From contig JANLTO010000129.1 of assembly GCA_031362985.1 (NCBI GenBank), positions 1 through 64,000 on the forward strand: 64,000 bases of DNA, read 5' to 3'. The notes under the pieces were generated by a model. The model was not told the DNA's origin and made no database searches. It saw only the letters and a program-made list of their open reading frames with translations. The translations under genes were made by a program, and so were the position numbers. Shown one piece after another: positions 54,499 to 61,941 of this stretch. Numbering within the stretch: position 1 is the stretch's first letter; each line of letters opens with the position of its first letter. This stretch comes from SHZL01 sp031362985 (GTDB taxonomy: Bacteria; Pseudomonadota; Gammaproteobacteria; Xanthomonadales; SZUA-36).

Positions 54499-55230
54499 GT
54501 GAGCAGTGTCGAGCCAACCGTACTTGTAGTTGAGGACGAAGCAGCAATTCGAGACATGATCGCCTTTGCGCTCGACCGGGCAGGTATGCAAGTCCAACTG
54601 GCTGCAGATGCGCAGGAAGCTTTGGTTTCTATCAACAAGAAGCGGCCCGACATTATTCTTATGGACTGGATGATGCCTGGTGTGAGCGGCATTGAGTTGA
54701 CCCGTCGTTTGCGCCGTGAACCCTACACTGAAGATATTCCCATCATCATGCTGACCGCCCGCGTTTCTGAAGACGACAAGGTGAGTGGGCTCGAAGCAGG
54801 TACTGATGACTACGTAATCAAGCCATTTTCACCGCGTGAGCTCCTGGCACGCATAAGGGCTGTGATGCGGCGCAGCGCCTCGGCGGATGGCAACGGCCAA
54901 ATCAATGCCGAAGCATTGGTACTCGATACAATTTCCCGCCGCGTGAGCCACCAGGGCAAGCTGATCCACCTGGGGCCGACCGAATATCGCTTGCTGGAAT
55001 TTTTCATGAGCCACGCAGGACGTGCCTACAGCCGGGGGCAGTTGCTGGACCATGTGTGGAGTGCCAATACCTACCTGGAGGAACGCACGGTTGACGTGCA
55101 TATTCGCCGATTGCGCAAGGCCCTGGAACCTGCCCGAATCAGTCACTACCTGCAGACCGTGAGGGGGCACGGCTACCGCTTCCTGGCCGAACCTCGCACT
55201 GCGACGAAGCCATCAATTAGCGACGCATGA
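54499..55230 (+). CDS. phoB: Phosphate regulon response regulator PhoB
   Basis: 243 aa OmpR-type regulator. The receiver domain has VLVVEDEAAIR, the phosphoacceptor Asp56 in ILMDWMMPG, and the Lys in DDYVIKPFSPREL; the winged-helix domain ends with RTVDVHIRRLRKAL and TVRGHGYRF. The frame is open upstream, but that part crosses the promoter; the GTG at 54499 gives MSSVEPTVLVVEDE. A Pho box lies 46 bp upstream and phoR follows after 4 bp. Confidence 0.95.
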   Translation: MSSVEPTVLVVEDEAAIRDMIAFALDRAGMQVQLAADAQEALVSINKKRPDIILMDWMMPGVSGIELTRRLRREPYTEDIPIIMLTARVSEDDKVSGLEAGTDDYVIKPFSPRELLARIRAVMRRSASADGNGQINAEALVLDTISRRVSHQGKLIHLGPTEYRLLEFFMSHAGRAYSRGQLLDHVWSANTYLEERTVDVHIRRLRKALEPARISHYLQTVRGHGYRFLAEPRTATKPSISDA

Positions 55231-55234
55231 CTTC

Positions 55235-56539
55235 ATGACGGCTCGCAGCTGGAAGTTCCACAGCGGTCGCATGCTACTGGTCATTATGTTCATTGCCCTG
55301 GCCGGGTGGTTTCTGGGCCAAACGGTATTGGTCCTTGGAGCAACAGCAATTGTGTTCCTGGCCTGGCAGTTAGCCAATGTGTGGCGCCTGCGTAATTGGC
55401 TGAGTAGACCGGAAATAGACGTTCCGGAGAGTTATGGAATTTGGGCAGAAATATTCAATAGTTTGCGCGAACGCACTCGCTACAGGCGGCAGCAGGAGTC
55501 CAGTTACAAAACCATGATTGCTGAATTCCAGAGCCTGACCAATGCGTTGCCAGACGCAACCTTGATCATCGATTCGCATGACAACATAACGTGGTGCAAC
55601 GATTCGGCAGTTGCCCTGCTGGGATTGCAGATTCCGCAAGACCTCGGACAAGCAGTGACCAATCTTTTGCGCGGTCCCGATTTTGCGCAGTGGCTTGCTG
55701 CCGACGACCGGGCAAACAACAAGTTGGAAATGCCATCACCGCTTAATGACAATCGTTGGTGGCACATTAACGCAGTGCCCTTCCAACAGGATCAATGGCT
55801 GGTGGTGTTGCGGGATATCACCGAAATCCACAATGTGGAGCAAGTGCGAAGGGATTTCGTGGCCAATATTTCCCATGAACTGCGCACTCCAGTCACCGTA
55901 TTTCTGGGCTACCTGGAATTGCTCCAAAATCACCCGGAGCCGGAGGTAGCTTCGGCCGTGGAGCGAATGCAAACCCAGGCCCTGAACATGAAAGCCCTGC
56001 TGGACGACCTGCTTGAACTGTCCCGCCTGCAAAGCGACGAGATTCAGGGTGAAGAGCAAGATATAGATATTCCCGGCATGCTGGAACAACTCAAGGAGCA
56101 AGCCGAAGAAATCAGCGGTGGCAGGCATTTACTGCAATTTGAAGTTCAGCCCGGCTTGCGCCTGACCGGTGTCGCTGCCGACATCGAGAGCGCTTTTCGC
56201 AACCTGATCATTAATGCCATTCGCTACACGCCGGAAATGGGCCGGGTAATGGTCAGTTGGCGGGACTCCGCAGATGGTCCGCTCTTCGTTGTAAAAGACA
56301 CGGGCATTGGAATCCCCAAGCGTGACTTGCCCCGGCTGACAGAACGGTTTTACCGGGTAGGTGCAGGCCGCGACCGCCAGTCAGGCGGCACCGGGTTGGG
56401 CCTGGCCATCGTTAAGCATGTCTTGAATGCACACAAGGCAATCCTGATTATCCGCAGCGAATTGGGCGAGGGCAGCGAATTCATCTGCCAGTTCCCCGAG
56501 GAGCGCAAAATTTCGGTGCAGGACACCCAGCTCCTCTGA
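55235..56539 (+). CDS. phoR: Phosphate regulon sensor histidine kinase PhoR
   Basis: 434 aa membrane kinase. Two close N-terminal helices without a periplasmic domain (MLLVIMFIALAGWFLG, VLVLGATAIVFLAWQL), then a charged linker and a PAS domain (LIIDSHDNITWCNDSAVALL), then the phosphoacceptor His214 in NISHELRTPVTVF, and an ATPase domain with NLIINAIRYTPEMG, DTGIGIPK and GGTGLGLAIVKH. This layout is that of PhoR, which senses phosphate through the Pst transporter and PhoU; neither PstCAB nor PhoU is encoded in the window. Confidence 0.94.
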   Translation: MTARSWKFHSGRMLLVIMFIALAGWFLGQTVLVLGATAIVFLAWQLANVWRLRNWLSRPEIDVPESYGIWAEIFNSLRERTRYRRQQESSYKTMIAEFQSLTNALPDATLIIDSHDNITWCNDSAVALLGLQIPQDLGQAVTNLLRGPDFAQWLAADDRANNKLEMPSPLNDNRWWHINAVPFQQDQWLVVLRDITEIHNVEQVRRDFVANISHELRTPVTVFLGYLELLQNHPEPEVASAVERMQTQALNMKALLDDLLELSRLQSDEIQGEEQDIDIPGMLEQLKEQAEEISGGRHLLQFEVQPGLRLTGVAADIESAFRNLIINAIRYTPEMGRVMVSWRDSADGPLFVVKDTGIGIPKRDLPRLTERFYRVGAGRDRQSGGTGLGLAIVKHVLNAHKAILIIRSELGEGSEFICQFPEERKISVQDTQLL

Positions 56540-56555
56540 GCCATTTGCGACTGGA

Positions 56556-56589
56556 CCGTCACATTTCTGTCAGGTGCAGAACCTACCAT
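56556..56589 (+). promoter_or_regulatory. Pho box and -10 element of pstS
   Basis: CCGTCAC-ATTT-CTGTCAG at 56556-56573, an 11-bp-period direct repeat, followed after ten bases by TACCAT (56584-56589). Layout and spacing nearly match the phoB promoter. It starts 17 bp after the phoR stop, so pstS has its own PhoB-driven promoter. Confidence 0.8.
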
Positions 56590-56637
56590 CGGCCACAGAT
56601 CTAAGAATTGCTTTATTTCTTTGCGGAAACCCACTTA

Positions 56638-57609
56638 ATGAACAAAAACTTCCTTTTACTTCTTGCAGGGCTGCTTGGGCTCCTGTCCGCGCCCAATGCA
56701 CATACGCAGGCCCGGATAGATGAAGGACTGGCTGACTATGCGAAGCAAAGTGGCGTTTCCGGGACGATTTCAAGTGTTGGTTCTGACACCTTGGCCAACC
56801 TCATGACTTTATGGGCTGAAGAGTTCAAACGGACCTATCCAAACGTCAATGTGCAAATCCAGGCGGCCGGTTCGTCCACAGCGCCCCCAGCACTAACTGA
56901 AGGAACGTCCAACCTCGGTCCAATGAGCCGTCTCATGAAAGACAGCGAGATCGAAGCATTTGAGAGAAAGTACGGCTACAAGCCCACGCCCATTGCCGTG
57001 GCGGTTGATGCCCTGGCTGTGTTCGTAAACAAGGACAATCCCATCGAAGGATTGACCCTGCAGCAGGTTGACGCTATTTTTTCATCTACCCGCAGTTGCG
57101 GTGCCGCAAGCGAGGTGACCACTTGGGGCGAACTTGGACTCACCGGTTCCTGGGCAGGCCGCAGCGTGCAAATTTACGGTCGGAATTCGGTCTCCGGAAC
57201 CTATGGCTATTTCAAGGAACACGCCTTGTGCAAGGGAGATTTCAGGAACAATGTGAATGAGCAGCCGGGTTCGGCTTCGGTCGTACAATCGGTAAGCGCA
57301 TCCGTGAACGGCATCGGCTACTCTGGCGTAGGCTACCGGACCTCTTCAGTACGCGCGGTGCCGCTGGCCAGTAAACCGGGCAAACCGTTTGTACCCGCAT
57401 CGCCGGAGAATGCCCTGGATGGTTCCTATCCTCTCGCACGACTTCTGTATGTGTACGTGAACAAGTCACCGGGCCAGTCACTGGACCCTGTGGTGGACCA
57501 ATTTCTGCGCATGGTGCTGTCCCGGCCGGGCCAGGGCGCAGTAGTCAAAGATGGCTATATTCCTTTGCCGGCTTCCGTCGCTGAACGAGAAATGTCCAAG
57601 CTGAACTGA
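56638..57609 (+). CDS. pstS: Phosphate-binding protein PstS
   Basis: 323 aa periplasmic phosphate-binding protein. The signal peptide is MNKNFLLLLAGLLGLLSAPN, ending near AHTQA. The phosphate site is recognisable as SSVGSDTLANLM (first loop), IQAAGSSTAPPALTEGTSNLG (here IQAAGSSTAPPAL) and GRNSVSGTYGYFKE. Two cysteines (RSCGA, HALCKG) could pair. The frame opens at 56608, but the ATG at 56638 starts the signal peptide. Pho-box controlled; the permease genes pstCAB do not follow. Confidence 0.93.
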   Translation: MNKNFLLLLAGLLGLLSAPNAHTQARIDEGLADYAKQSGVSGTISSVGSDTLANLMTLWAEEFKRTYPNVNVQIQAAGSSTAPPALTEGTSNLGPMSRLMKDSEIEAFERKYGYKPTPIAVAVDALAVFVNKDNPIEGLTLQQVDAIFSSTRSCGAASEVTTWGELGLTGSWAGRSVQIYGRNSVSGTYGYFKEHALCKGDFRNNVNEQPGSASVVQSVSASVNGIGYSGVGYRTSSVRAVPLASKPGKPFVPASPENALDGSYPLARLLYVYVNKSPGQSLDPVVDQFLRMVLSRPGQGAVVKDGYIPLPASVAEREMSKLN

Positions 57610-57641
57610 ACAACGAGCAGCCCCGGTCCCGACAAAATCCA

Positions 57642-57672
57642 AAGGAAGCTCTGAATAAATGGGAGTTTCCCT
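57642..57672. repeat. Interspersed hairpin repeat, copy 2
   Basis: AAGGAAGCTCTG, AATAAAT, GGGAGTTTCCCT. It matches copy 1 (35022-35052) at most positions, in the same orientation, including flanking CAAAATC and CTAAC. Like copy 1 it can form an imperfect hairpin. It lies just after the pstS stop and before the pstS terminator. Confidence 0.65.
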
Positions 57673-57679
57673 AACAGCA

Positions 57680-57705
57680 AGCCCGGCCCAGACCGGGCTG
57701 TTCTT
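57680..57705 (+). terminator. Probable terminator of pstS
   Basis: AGCCCGG and CCGGGCT form a perfect 7-bp GC-rich stem with a 6-nt loop (57680-57699), followed by GTTCTTT. The T-run is interrupted, so termination efficiency is uncertain. Confidence 0.65.
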
Positions 57706-57796
57706 TAGCTGCGCTAGCGCCAGCGACTCCCGACAACCAGGCATATTTTTACTGTCTGTCACATTGCGGATACAAACATTACTTGCGGTAGCATGT

Positions 57797-57830
57797 TCGT
57801 AACGTAACTGTAACAAAACAGCAATAAAAT
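57797..57830 (+). promoter_or_regulatory. Pho box and -10 element of the porin gene
   Basis: TCGTAAC-GTAA-CTGTAAC at 57797-57814, an 11-bp-period repeat that departs from consensus mainly by AAC for CAC. TAAAAT follows at 57825-57830 after ten bases, exactly the pstS spacing. The porin ATG is about 95 bp further down. Weaker than the other two boxes, but the shared geometry supports it. Confidence 0.7.
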
Positions 57831-57925
57831 GCTTTCGCACCTCGATAATGAAGATCCCACGAACCGCTAAAGAATGCGGCTTGTATAGACCACTTCCCCG
57901 ATCCGGCGATTTTGGAGAACGAGAA

Positions 57926-59227
57926 ATGAAAAGACAGCTAGCCTTGTTTGTGCTCGCATTGATTGTGACCATTCCTGACCTCAGCGCAGATGTAAGCAAC
58001 GAGGAGGTACGCGCACTGCGCGAGCAAATTCGACTGCTTTCAGAACGCATTGATCAATTGGAACAGACCAGGTCGCCCGTGCAGGCTGCACCTGCCTCAC
58101 AGGTTGCCGCCCAAACCACCATCCAGGCTACGCCCACCAATGAGCAGGTTATGGACGCAAAAATTGACCAGGCCGTTGCTGCCAAAGTGAACGAAAAAAT
58201 GGCAGCAGTTTCCTGGGCAGAGCGCATCCGCTGGTCGGGAGATTTCCGCTACCGCTATGAGGACATTGCCATTGAAGACAGCTCGGACCGCAATCGCAAT
58301 CGCATACGCGCCCGAACCGAGTTGCAGGCTGATATATCGCCCACAATGAAGGTTGGAATTGGCCTCGCCAGCGGTAGTGATGACCCGGTTTCCACCAATC
58401 AAACCCTGGGCGGAGGTGGCTCACACAAACCCATCAGCCTTGACCTCGCCTATTTCGAATGGACTGGCCTGACCGACACAAAAGTCAAAGGCGGTAAATT
58501 CAAGAATGATCTGTACCGTCCAGCCGACAATCTGAATCAATTGCTGTGGGATAGCGACTGGAGGCCGGAGGGAACCACGTTTGCGTACAATAATGGAACC
58601 CTATTCGTAACGGGCCTTGGCAGTTGGCTGGAAAGCGACAGCAGGAAACAGAACCAGATGTTCGCCTATGGGATCCAGGGGGGAGTAAACCTGCCTGTCG
58701 GCGATGCCGTAACCCTGACGGCGGGAGCGGGCTACTATCATATCGACACGGAGGGTAAGAGCGCGTTTTACCCCGACGATGATTTCTTCGGTAACAGCTT
58801 TGACCCGGTAACTCAAACCTACCTGTATAGCTACTACGAGCTTGAAGCCTTTGGCCAGGTGGCATTTAGCATTCTTGACCGGCCCAGCCTCGTTTTCGCC
58901 GACTATGTCTACAACCTCGATCCGGAGGATAACAACACCGCCTATTCCATGGGCTTTAAGTATGGACAAGCAAAAGCCAAGGGAACCTGGGAGTTCGCCT
59001 ACACCTACAGAAAAGTCGAGGAAGATGGTCTATTCGGACTGATCACTGATTCCGATTTTGGCAGCGGCGGCAGCGATGTGAAGGGTTCAGTTTTCACCGG
59101 GGCGTATGCTTTCCATGATAACTGGAGTTTTAGTACCACCTACTTCCTGACCAAGAATGGTATCGATACGGCCGATCCCACCGACGTTAACCGCTGGCAA
59201 CTGGATCTGAACTTCAAGTTCAAATGA
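57926..59227 (+). CDS. Putative outer-membrane porin, probable Pho regulon member
   Basis: 433 aa. A signal peptide (LALFVLALIVTIPDLSA) is followed by a coiled coil (EEVRALREQIRLLSERIDQL), a linker rich in Ala/Gln/Thr, and a beta-barrel from about residue 105 (RIRWSGDFRYRYEDIAIED) to the final FKFK. It resembles the putative porin family with an N-terminal coiled coil rather than OprP/PhoE. The frame opens at 57848; the ATG at 57926 has GGAG about eight bases upstream. The Pho box suggests a role in phosphate or anion uptake; this is inference. Confidence 0.82.
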   Translation: MKRQLALFVLALIVTIPDLSADVSNEEVRALREQIRLLSERIDQLEQTRSPVQAAPASQVAAQTTIQATPTNEQVMDAKIDQAVAAKVNEKMAAVSWAERIRWSGDFRYRYEDIAIEDSSDRNRNRIRARTELQADISPTMKVGIGLASGSDDPVSTNQTLGGGGSHKPISLDLAYFEWTGLTDTKVKGGKFKNDLYRPADNLNQLLWDSDWRPEGTTFAYNNGTLFVTGLGSWLESDSRKQNQMFAYGIQGGVNLPVGDAVTLTAGAGYYHIDTEGKSAFYPDDDFFGNSFDPVTQTYLYSYYELEAFGQVAFSILDRPSLVFADYVYNLDPEDNNTAYSMGFKYGQAKAKGTWEFAYTYRKVEEDGLFGLITDSDFGSGGSDVKGSVFTGAYAFHDNWSFSTTYFLTKNGIDTADPTDVNRWQLDLNFKFK

Positions 59228-59253
59228 CAGCACCCCCGACCTCCAATTGCACC

Positions 59254-59279
59254 AAAGGGGCCCGCGGGCCCCTTTTTTA
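59254..59279 (+). terminator. Intrinsic terminator of the porin gene
   Basis: AAAGGGGCCC and GGGCCCCTTT form a 10-bp inverted repeat around GC, followed by more T (CCCCTTTTTTAT). It lies 27 bp after the porin stop. Because the stem is symmetric and starts with A, it could also act weakly on the opposite strand. Confidence 0.88.
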
Positions 59280-59345
59280 TGTGCTGGTGCGAAGCAGGCA
59301 GTTGCATGATTATTTTTCCCTATACTCACATGGCATACTGGGAAC

Positions 59346-60878
59346 ATGAGTAGTTCACAACAGCGCGCGGATACGTATGCAGCCGTCGACCTCGGCAGCA
59401 ATAGTTTTCATCTGCTGGTGGCCCGGCGCGAATACGGTGAACTGCGGACCATTGATCGCATCAAGGAAGTGGTTCGGTTGGGCGGAGGCCTGGATCGCGA
59501 CGGGCGCCTGGACGAAGAAACCCGGGAAAGGGCTTTGGCTTGTCTGGCCCGATTTGGCCAACGCATCCGCGGAATCCCGACTGATAACCTGCGCGCTGTC
59601 GGTACCCAGACATTCCGCCGGCTGAAAAACGCCAATGACTTCCTGGCGGTGGCTGAATCCACCCTGGGATGCAGTATCGATATCGTCAGCGGCAGGGAAG
59701 AGGCCCGCCTGATTTACCTGGGCGTTTCCCAGGGCGTTTCCGGCCATCAGGACAGAAGACTGGTCATTGACATCGGCGGTGGTAGTACCGAGCTCGTGAT
59801 CGGGGAAGGCCTCACACCGATTGAAATGGAAAGCGTCCAATACGGCTGCGTATCGCTCACGCGCAAGTATTTCGCCGACGGTCGCCTTACGAAAAAGCGT
59901 TGGCGCAAGGCGGTGGAATGCGTCATGGCCGATTTGCAGGAAATCCGGGCGCGCTATCTGGAAGCGGGTTGGAAAACCGTCATTGGATCCTCCGGAACCG
60001 TGCTGGAAATCACCGAAATCTGCCGTCAGCTGGGTTGGATCGAAAAGGACCTGGACGCTGCAGCAATCACGCGTTTGCGCGATAAACTGCTCACTTTTAG
60101 AACCATTGAGGACGTGGTGCTGCCTGGACTCTCTGAGCCGCGCCATGCTGTTCTGGCCGGCGGCCTGGCAGTGCTCACCGCGTGTTTCAACGTCCTCGCC
60201 CTGGATAAAATGCAAGCCTCCCCTTTTGCCTTGCGCGAAGGTGTGCTGCACGATCTGCTGGGCCGACTACAGAGCAGTGATCCCCGGGAAAGCACCATAC
60301 GTGCCTTCAAGGCCCGCTATGCGGTAGATTCAAACCAGCTCGAACGGGTGCGACGTACTGCGCTGGAAGCCTTCTCGCACATCGAAGAATGCGAGCACCT
60401 GCGACCATCTCACCGGCAATTGCTGAGCTGGGCTGCCGATCTCCACGAAGTCGGTTTAAGTATTTCTCACAGCCATTACCAGCAACACTCGGGTTACCTG
60501 GTGCAGCACTCGGATATGGCCGGCTTTACCCAACAGGAGCAGCAATTTTTGTCGGTGCTTGTAGGTTATCACCGGCGGCAGATTCCGCGGGACTACGCAC
60601 GTCAATTACCCGCCCGTTTACACCAACCCATACGATTCAGTCTTTTGTGCCTGCGTCTCGCCTGTATTTTCTGCCGTACCCGGGACGACCTGGCCATTCC
60701 AGCGTTCAAATTGAAAGTCGCGGATAAGGGTATCAAGGTCGATCTGCCCGGGGACTGGTACCTGGCACATCCGTTGACCGTCACGGATCTGCACCAGGAA
60801 GTGGTGCAATTGCGCTCAATCGGGTTGCAATTGATCATCCGGGGCCTCGAAAACACAAATGTCGGTTATTCCTCTTAA
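59346..60878 (+). CDS. ppx: Exopolyphosphatase (Ppx/GppA family)
   Basis: 510 aa enzyme removing terminal phosphates from polyphosphate. The ASKHA-fold motifs are YAAVDLGSNSFHLLVAR, GTQTFRR, SGREEARLIYLGV, VIDIGGGSTELVIGEG and GSSGTVLEI. The C-terminal half is an HD-type helical domain (WAADLHEVGLSISHSHYQQH), as in Ppx rather than short forms. It follows the Pho-controlled porin gene after a terminator; no Pho box is seen upstream. It overlaps epmA by 20 bp. Confidence 0.92.
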   Translation: MSSSQQRADTYAAVDLGSNSFHLLVARREYGELRTIDRIKEVVRLGGGLDRDGRLDEETRERALACLARFGQRIRGIPTDNLRAVGTQTFRRLKNANDFLAVAESTLGCSIDIVSGREEARLIYLGVSQGVSGHQDRRLVIDIGGGSTELVIGEGLTPIEMESVQYGCVSLTRKYFADGRLTKKRWRKAVECVMADLQEIRARYLEAGWKTVIGSSGTVLEITEICRQLGWIEKDLDAAAITRLRDKLLTFRTIEDVVLPGLSEPRHAVLAGGLAVLTACFNVLALDKMQASPFALREGVLHDLLGRLQSSDPRESTIRAFKARYAVDSNQLERVRRTALEAFSHIEECEHLRPSHRQLLSWAADLHEVGLSISHSHYQQHSGYLVQHSDMAGFTQQEQQFLSVLVGYHRRQIPRDYARQLPARLHQPIRFSLLCLRLACIFCRTRDDLAIPAFKLKVADKGIKVDLPGDWYLAHPLTVTDLHQEVVQLRSIGLQLIIRGLENTNVGYSS

Positions 60879-61824
60879 CGACTGGAGGCCGGCCGCGTCG
60901 CGACTGGCCATTGAAGGCCGGGCGAAACTACTGGCAAATATCCGTCAGTATTTTGCCGCACGGAACGTGTTGGAAGTGGAAACGCCCATTCTCTCCAGTG
61001 CGGGGAATTCGGACCCGAACATCACGGGTGTGCGCACTGATTCGGTGTCACCGCGATACCTGCGTACTTCACCGGAATATCCGATGAAACGACTGCTGGC
61101 AGCCGGTTTGACGGATATTTACGAAATGGGCCGGGTGTTCCGCGCAGGCGAATGCGGCGCCTGGCACAACCCGGAGTTCACGCTGCTGGAGTGGTATCGC
61201 TCAGGCTGGAGCTATCTGCAACTGGCCGACGAGGTGGTTGACCTGGTCAAGCATTGTGTGGGAACGCGGTGCGACAACTGGAATATTAAACGCATCACGT
61301 ATCGGGAACTCTTCCTGCAATCCACCGGGCTTGACCCCTGGCTGGCGGAAGAGGCCGACTGGGAGCATATGGCAAAGGAGCAGGGCATTCAGGCAGGGTC
61401 ACTGGATCTCCAGCAATGGCAGGACCTGGTGCTTACGCATGTCATTCAGCCGGCCATGGCTACTGACTCCATCACGGTCGTGCGCGATTATCCGGTCGCG
61501 CAGGCCGCACTCGCCCGCATCCGGCCTGGAGCAGAAGCGGTGGCCGAGCGATTCGAGGTTTACCTGGGGCCGGCAGAGTTGGCCAATGGTTACCAGGAAC
61601 TGGGCGATGCCGCGGAACAGTTGCACCGTTTCGAAAGCGAAAATCGCCTGCGCAGCCTGCGTGGCGAAGATCGGGCGCCCCTGGATTCCCGCCTGGTCGA
61701 GGCCTTGCGCAACGGACTGCCCGAATGTTCGGGAGTCGCCCTCGGGGTCGATCGTTTGTTGATGCGAGTGCTGGAACTGGATCGCATCGACGCCGTGCTG
61801 GCATTCCCGCAAGAACGGGCTTGA
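60859..61824 (+). CDS. epmA: EF-P beta-lysyltransferase EpmA (PoxA/GenX)
   Basis: 321 aa paralogue of class II lysyl-tRNA synthetase lacking the anticodon-binding domain; it attaches beta-lysine to elongation factor P. Seen: VLEVETPILSSAGNSDPNIT, LRTSPEYPMKRLLAAGLTDIYE (in parts), motif 2 FRAGECGAWHNPEFTLLEWYR, and motif 3 ALGVDRLLMRVLELDRID. Partners EpmB and EF-P are not in the window. It starts inside the ppx 3' end. Confidence 0.94.
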   Translation: MSVIPLNDWRPAASRLAIEGRAKLLANIRQYFAARNVLEVETPILSSAGNSDPNITGVRTDSVSPRYLRTSPEYPMKRLLAAGLTDIYEMGRVFRAGECGAWHNPEFTLLEWYRSGWSYLQLADEVVDLVKHCVGTRCDNWNIKRITYRELFLQSTGLDPWLAEEADWEHMAKEQGIQAGSLDLQQWQDLVLTHVIQPAMATDSITVVRDYPVAQAALARIRPGAEAVAERFEVYLGPAELANGYQELGDAAEQLHRFESENRLRSLRGEDRAPLDSRLVEALRNGLPECSGVALGVDRLLMRVLELDRIDAVLAFPQERA

Positions 61825-61858
61825 GTACTGGTTTCCGCCTGCGCGACTGGTTTGGTTT

Positions 61859-61907
61859 GGGTTTGGCCTGGGTTTGGGCCTGGGTTTGGCTTGGGTTTGG
61901 GCCTGGG
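61859..61907. repeat. G-rich tandem repeat between epmA and the sensor kinase gene
   Basis: Four units of GGGTTTGGCCT or GGGTTTGGGCCT (11 and 12 bp, alternating, so the higher-order period is 23 bp) followed by GGG. On the plus strand seven GGG runs are separated by 8, 3, 3, 8, 3 and 3 bases, a near-canonical G-quadruplex pattern. The preceding bases (GGTTTGGTTT) look like a degenerate extension. It lies about 34 bp from each of the two convergent stop codons. Confidence 0.85.
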
Positions 61908-61941
61908 CGCGGTTCAGGCCAAGACGTTCATGCTGTCCAGC

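Larger units (their letters stand above)
57610..57796. other. Intergenic region pstS-porin, upstream part
   Basis: Together with the promoter and leader of the next gene this is a 316-bp gap. It holds repeat copy 2 (57642-57672), the pstS terminator (57680-57705), and the Pho box of the porin gene (57797 onward). A single CTGTCAC-like half site is present near 57755 (CTGTCTGTCACATT) without a partner at the right distance. No further gene is visible. Confidence 0.6.

Noticed and set aside
59355..60251. 298-codon minus-strand ORF inside ppx
   Set aside because: Antisense shadow of ppx; no ribosome binding site and no family resemblance.
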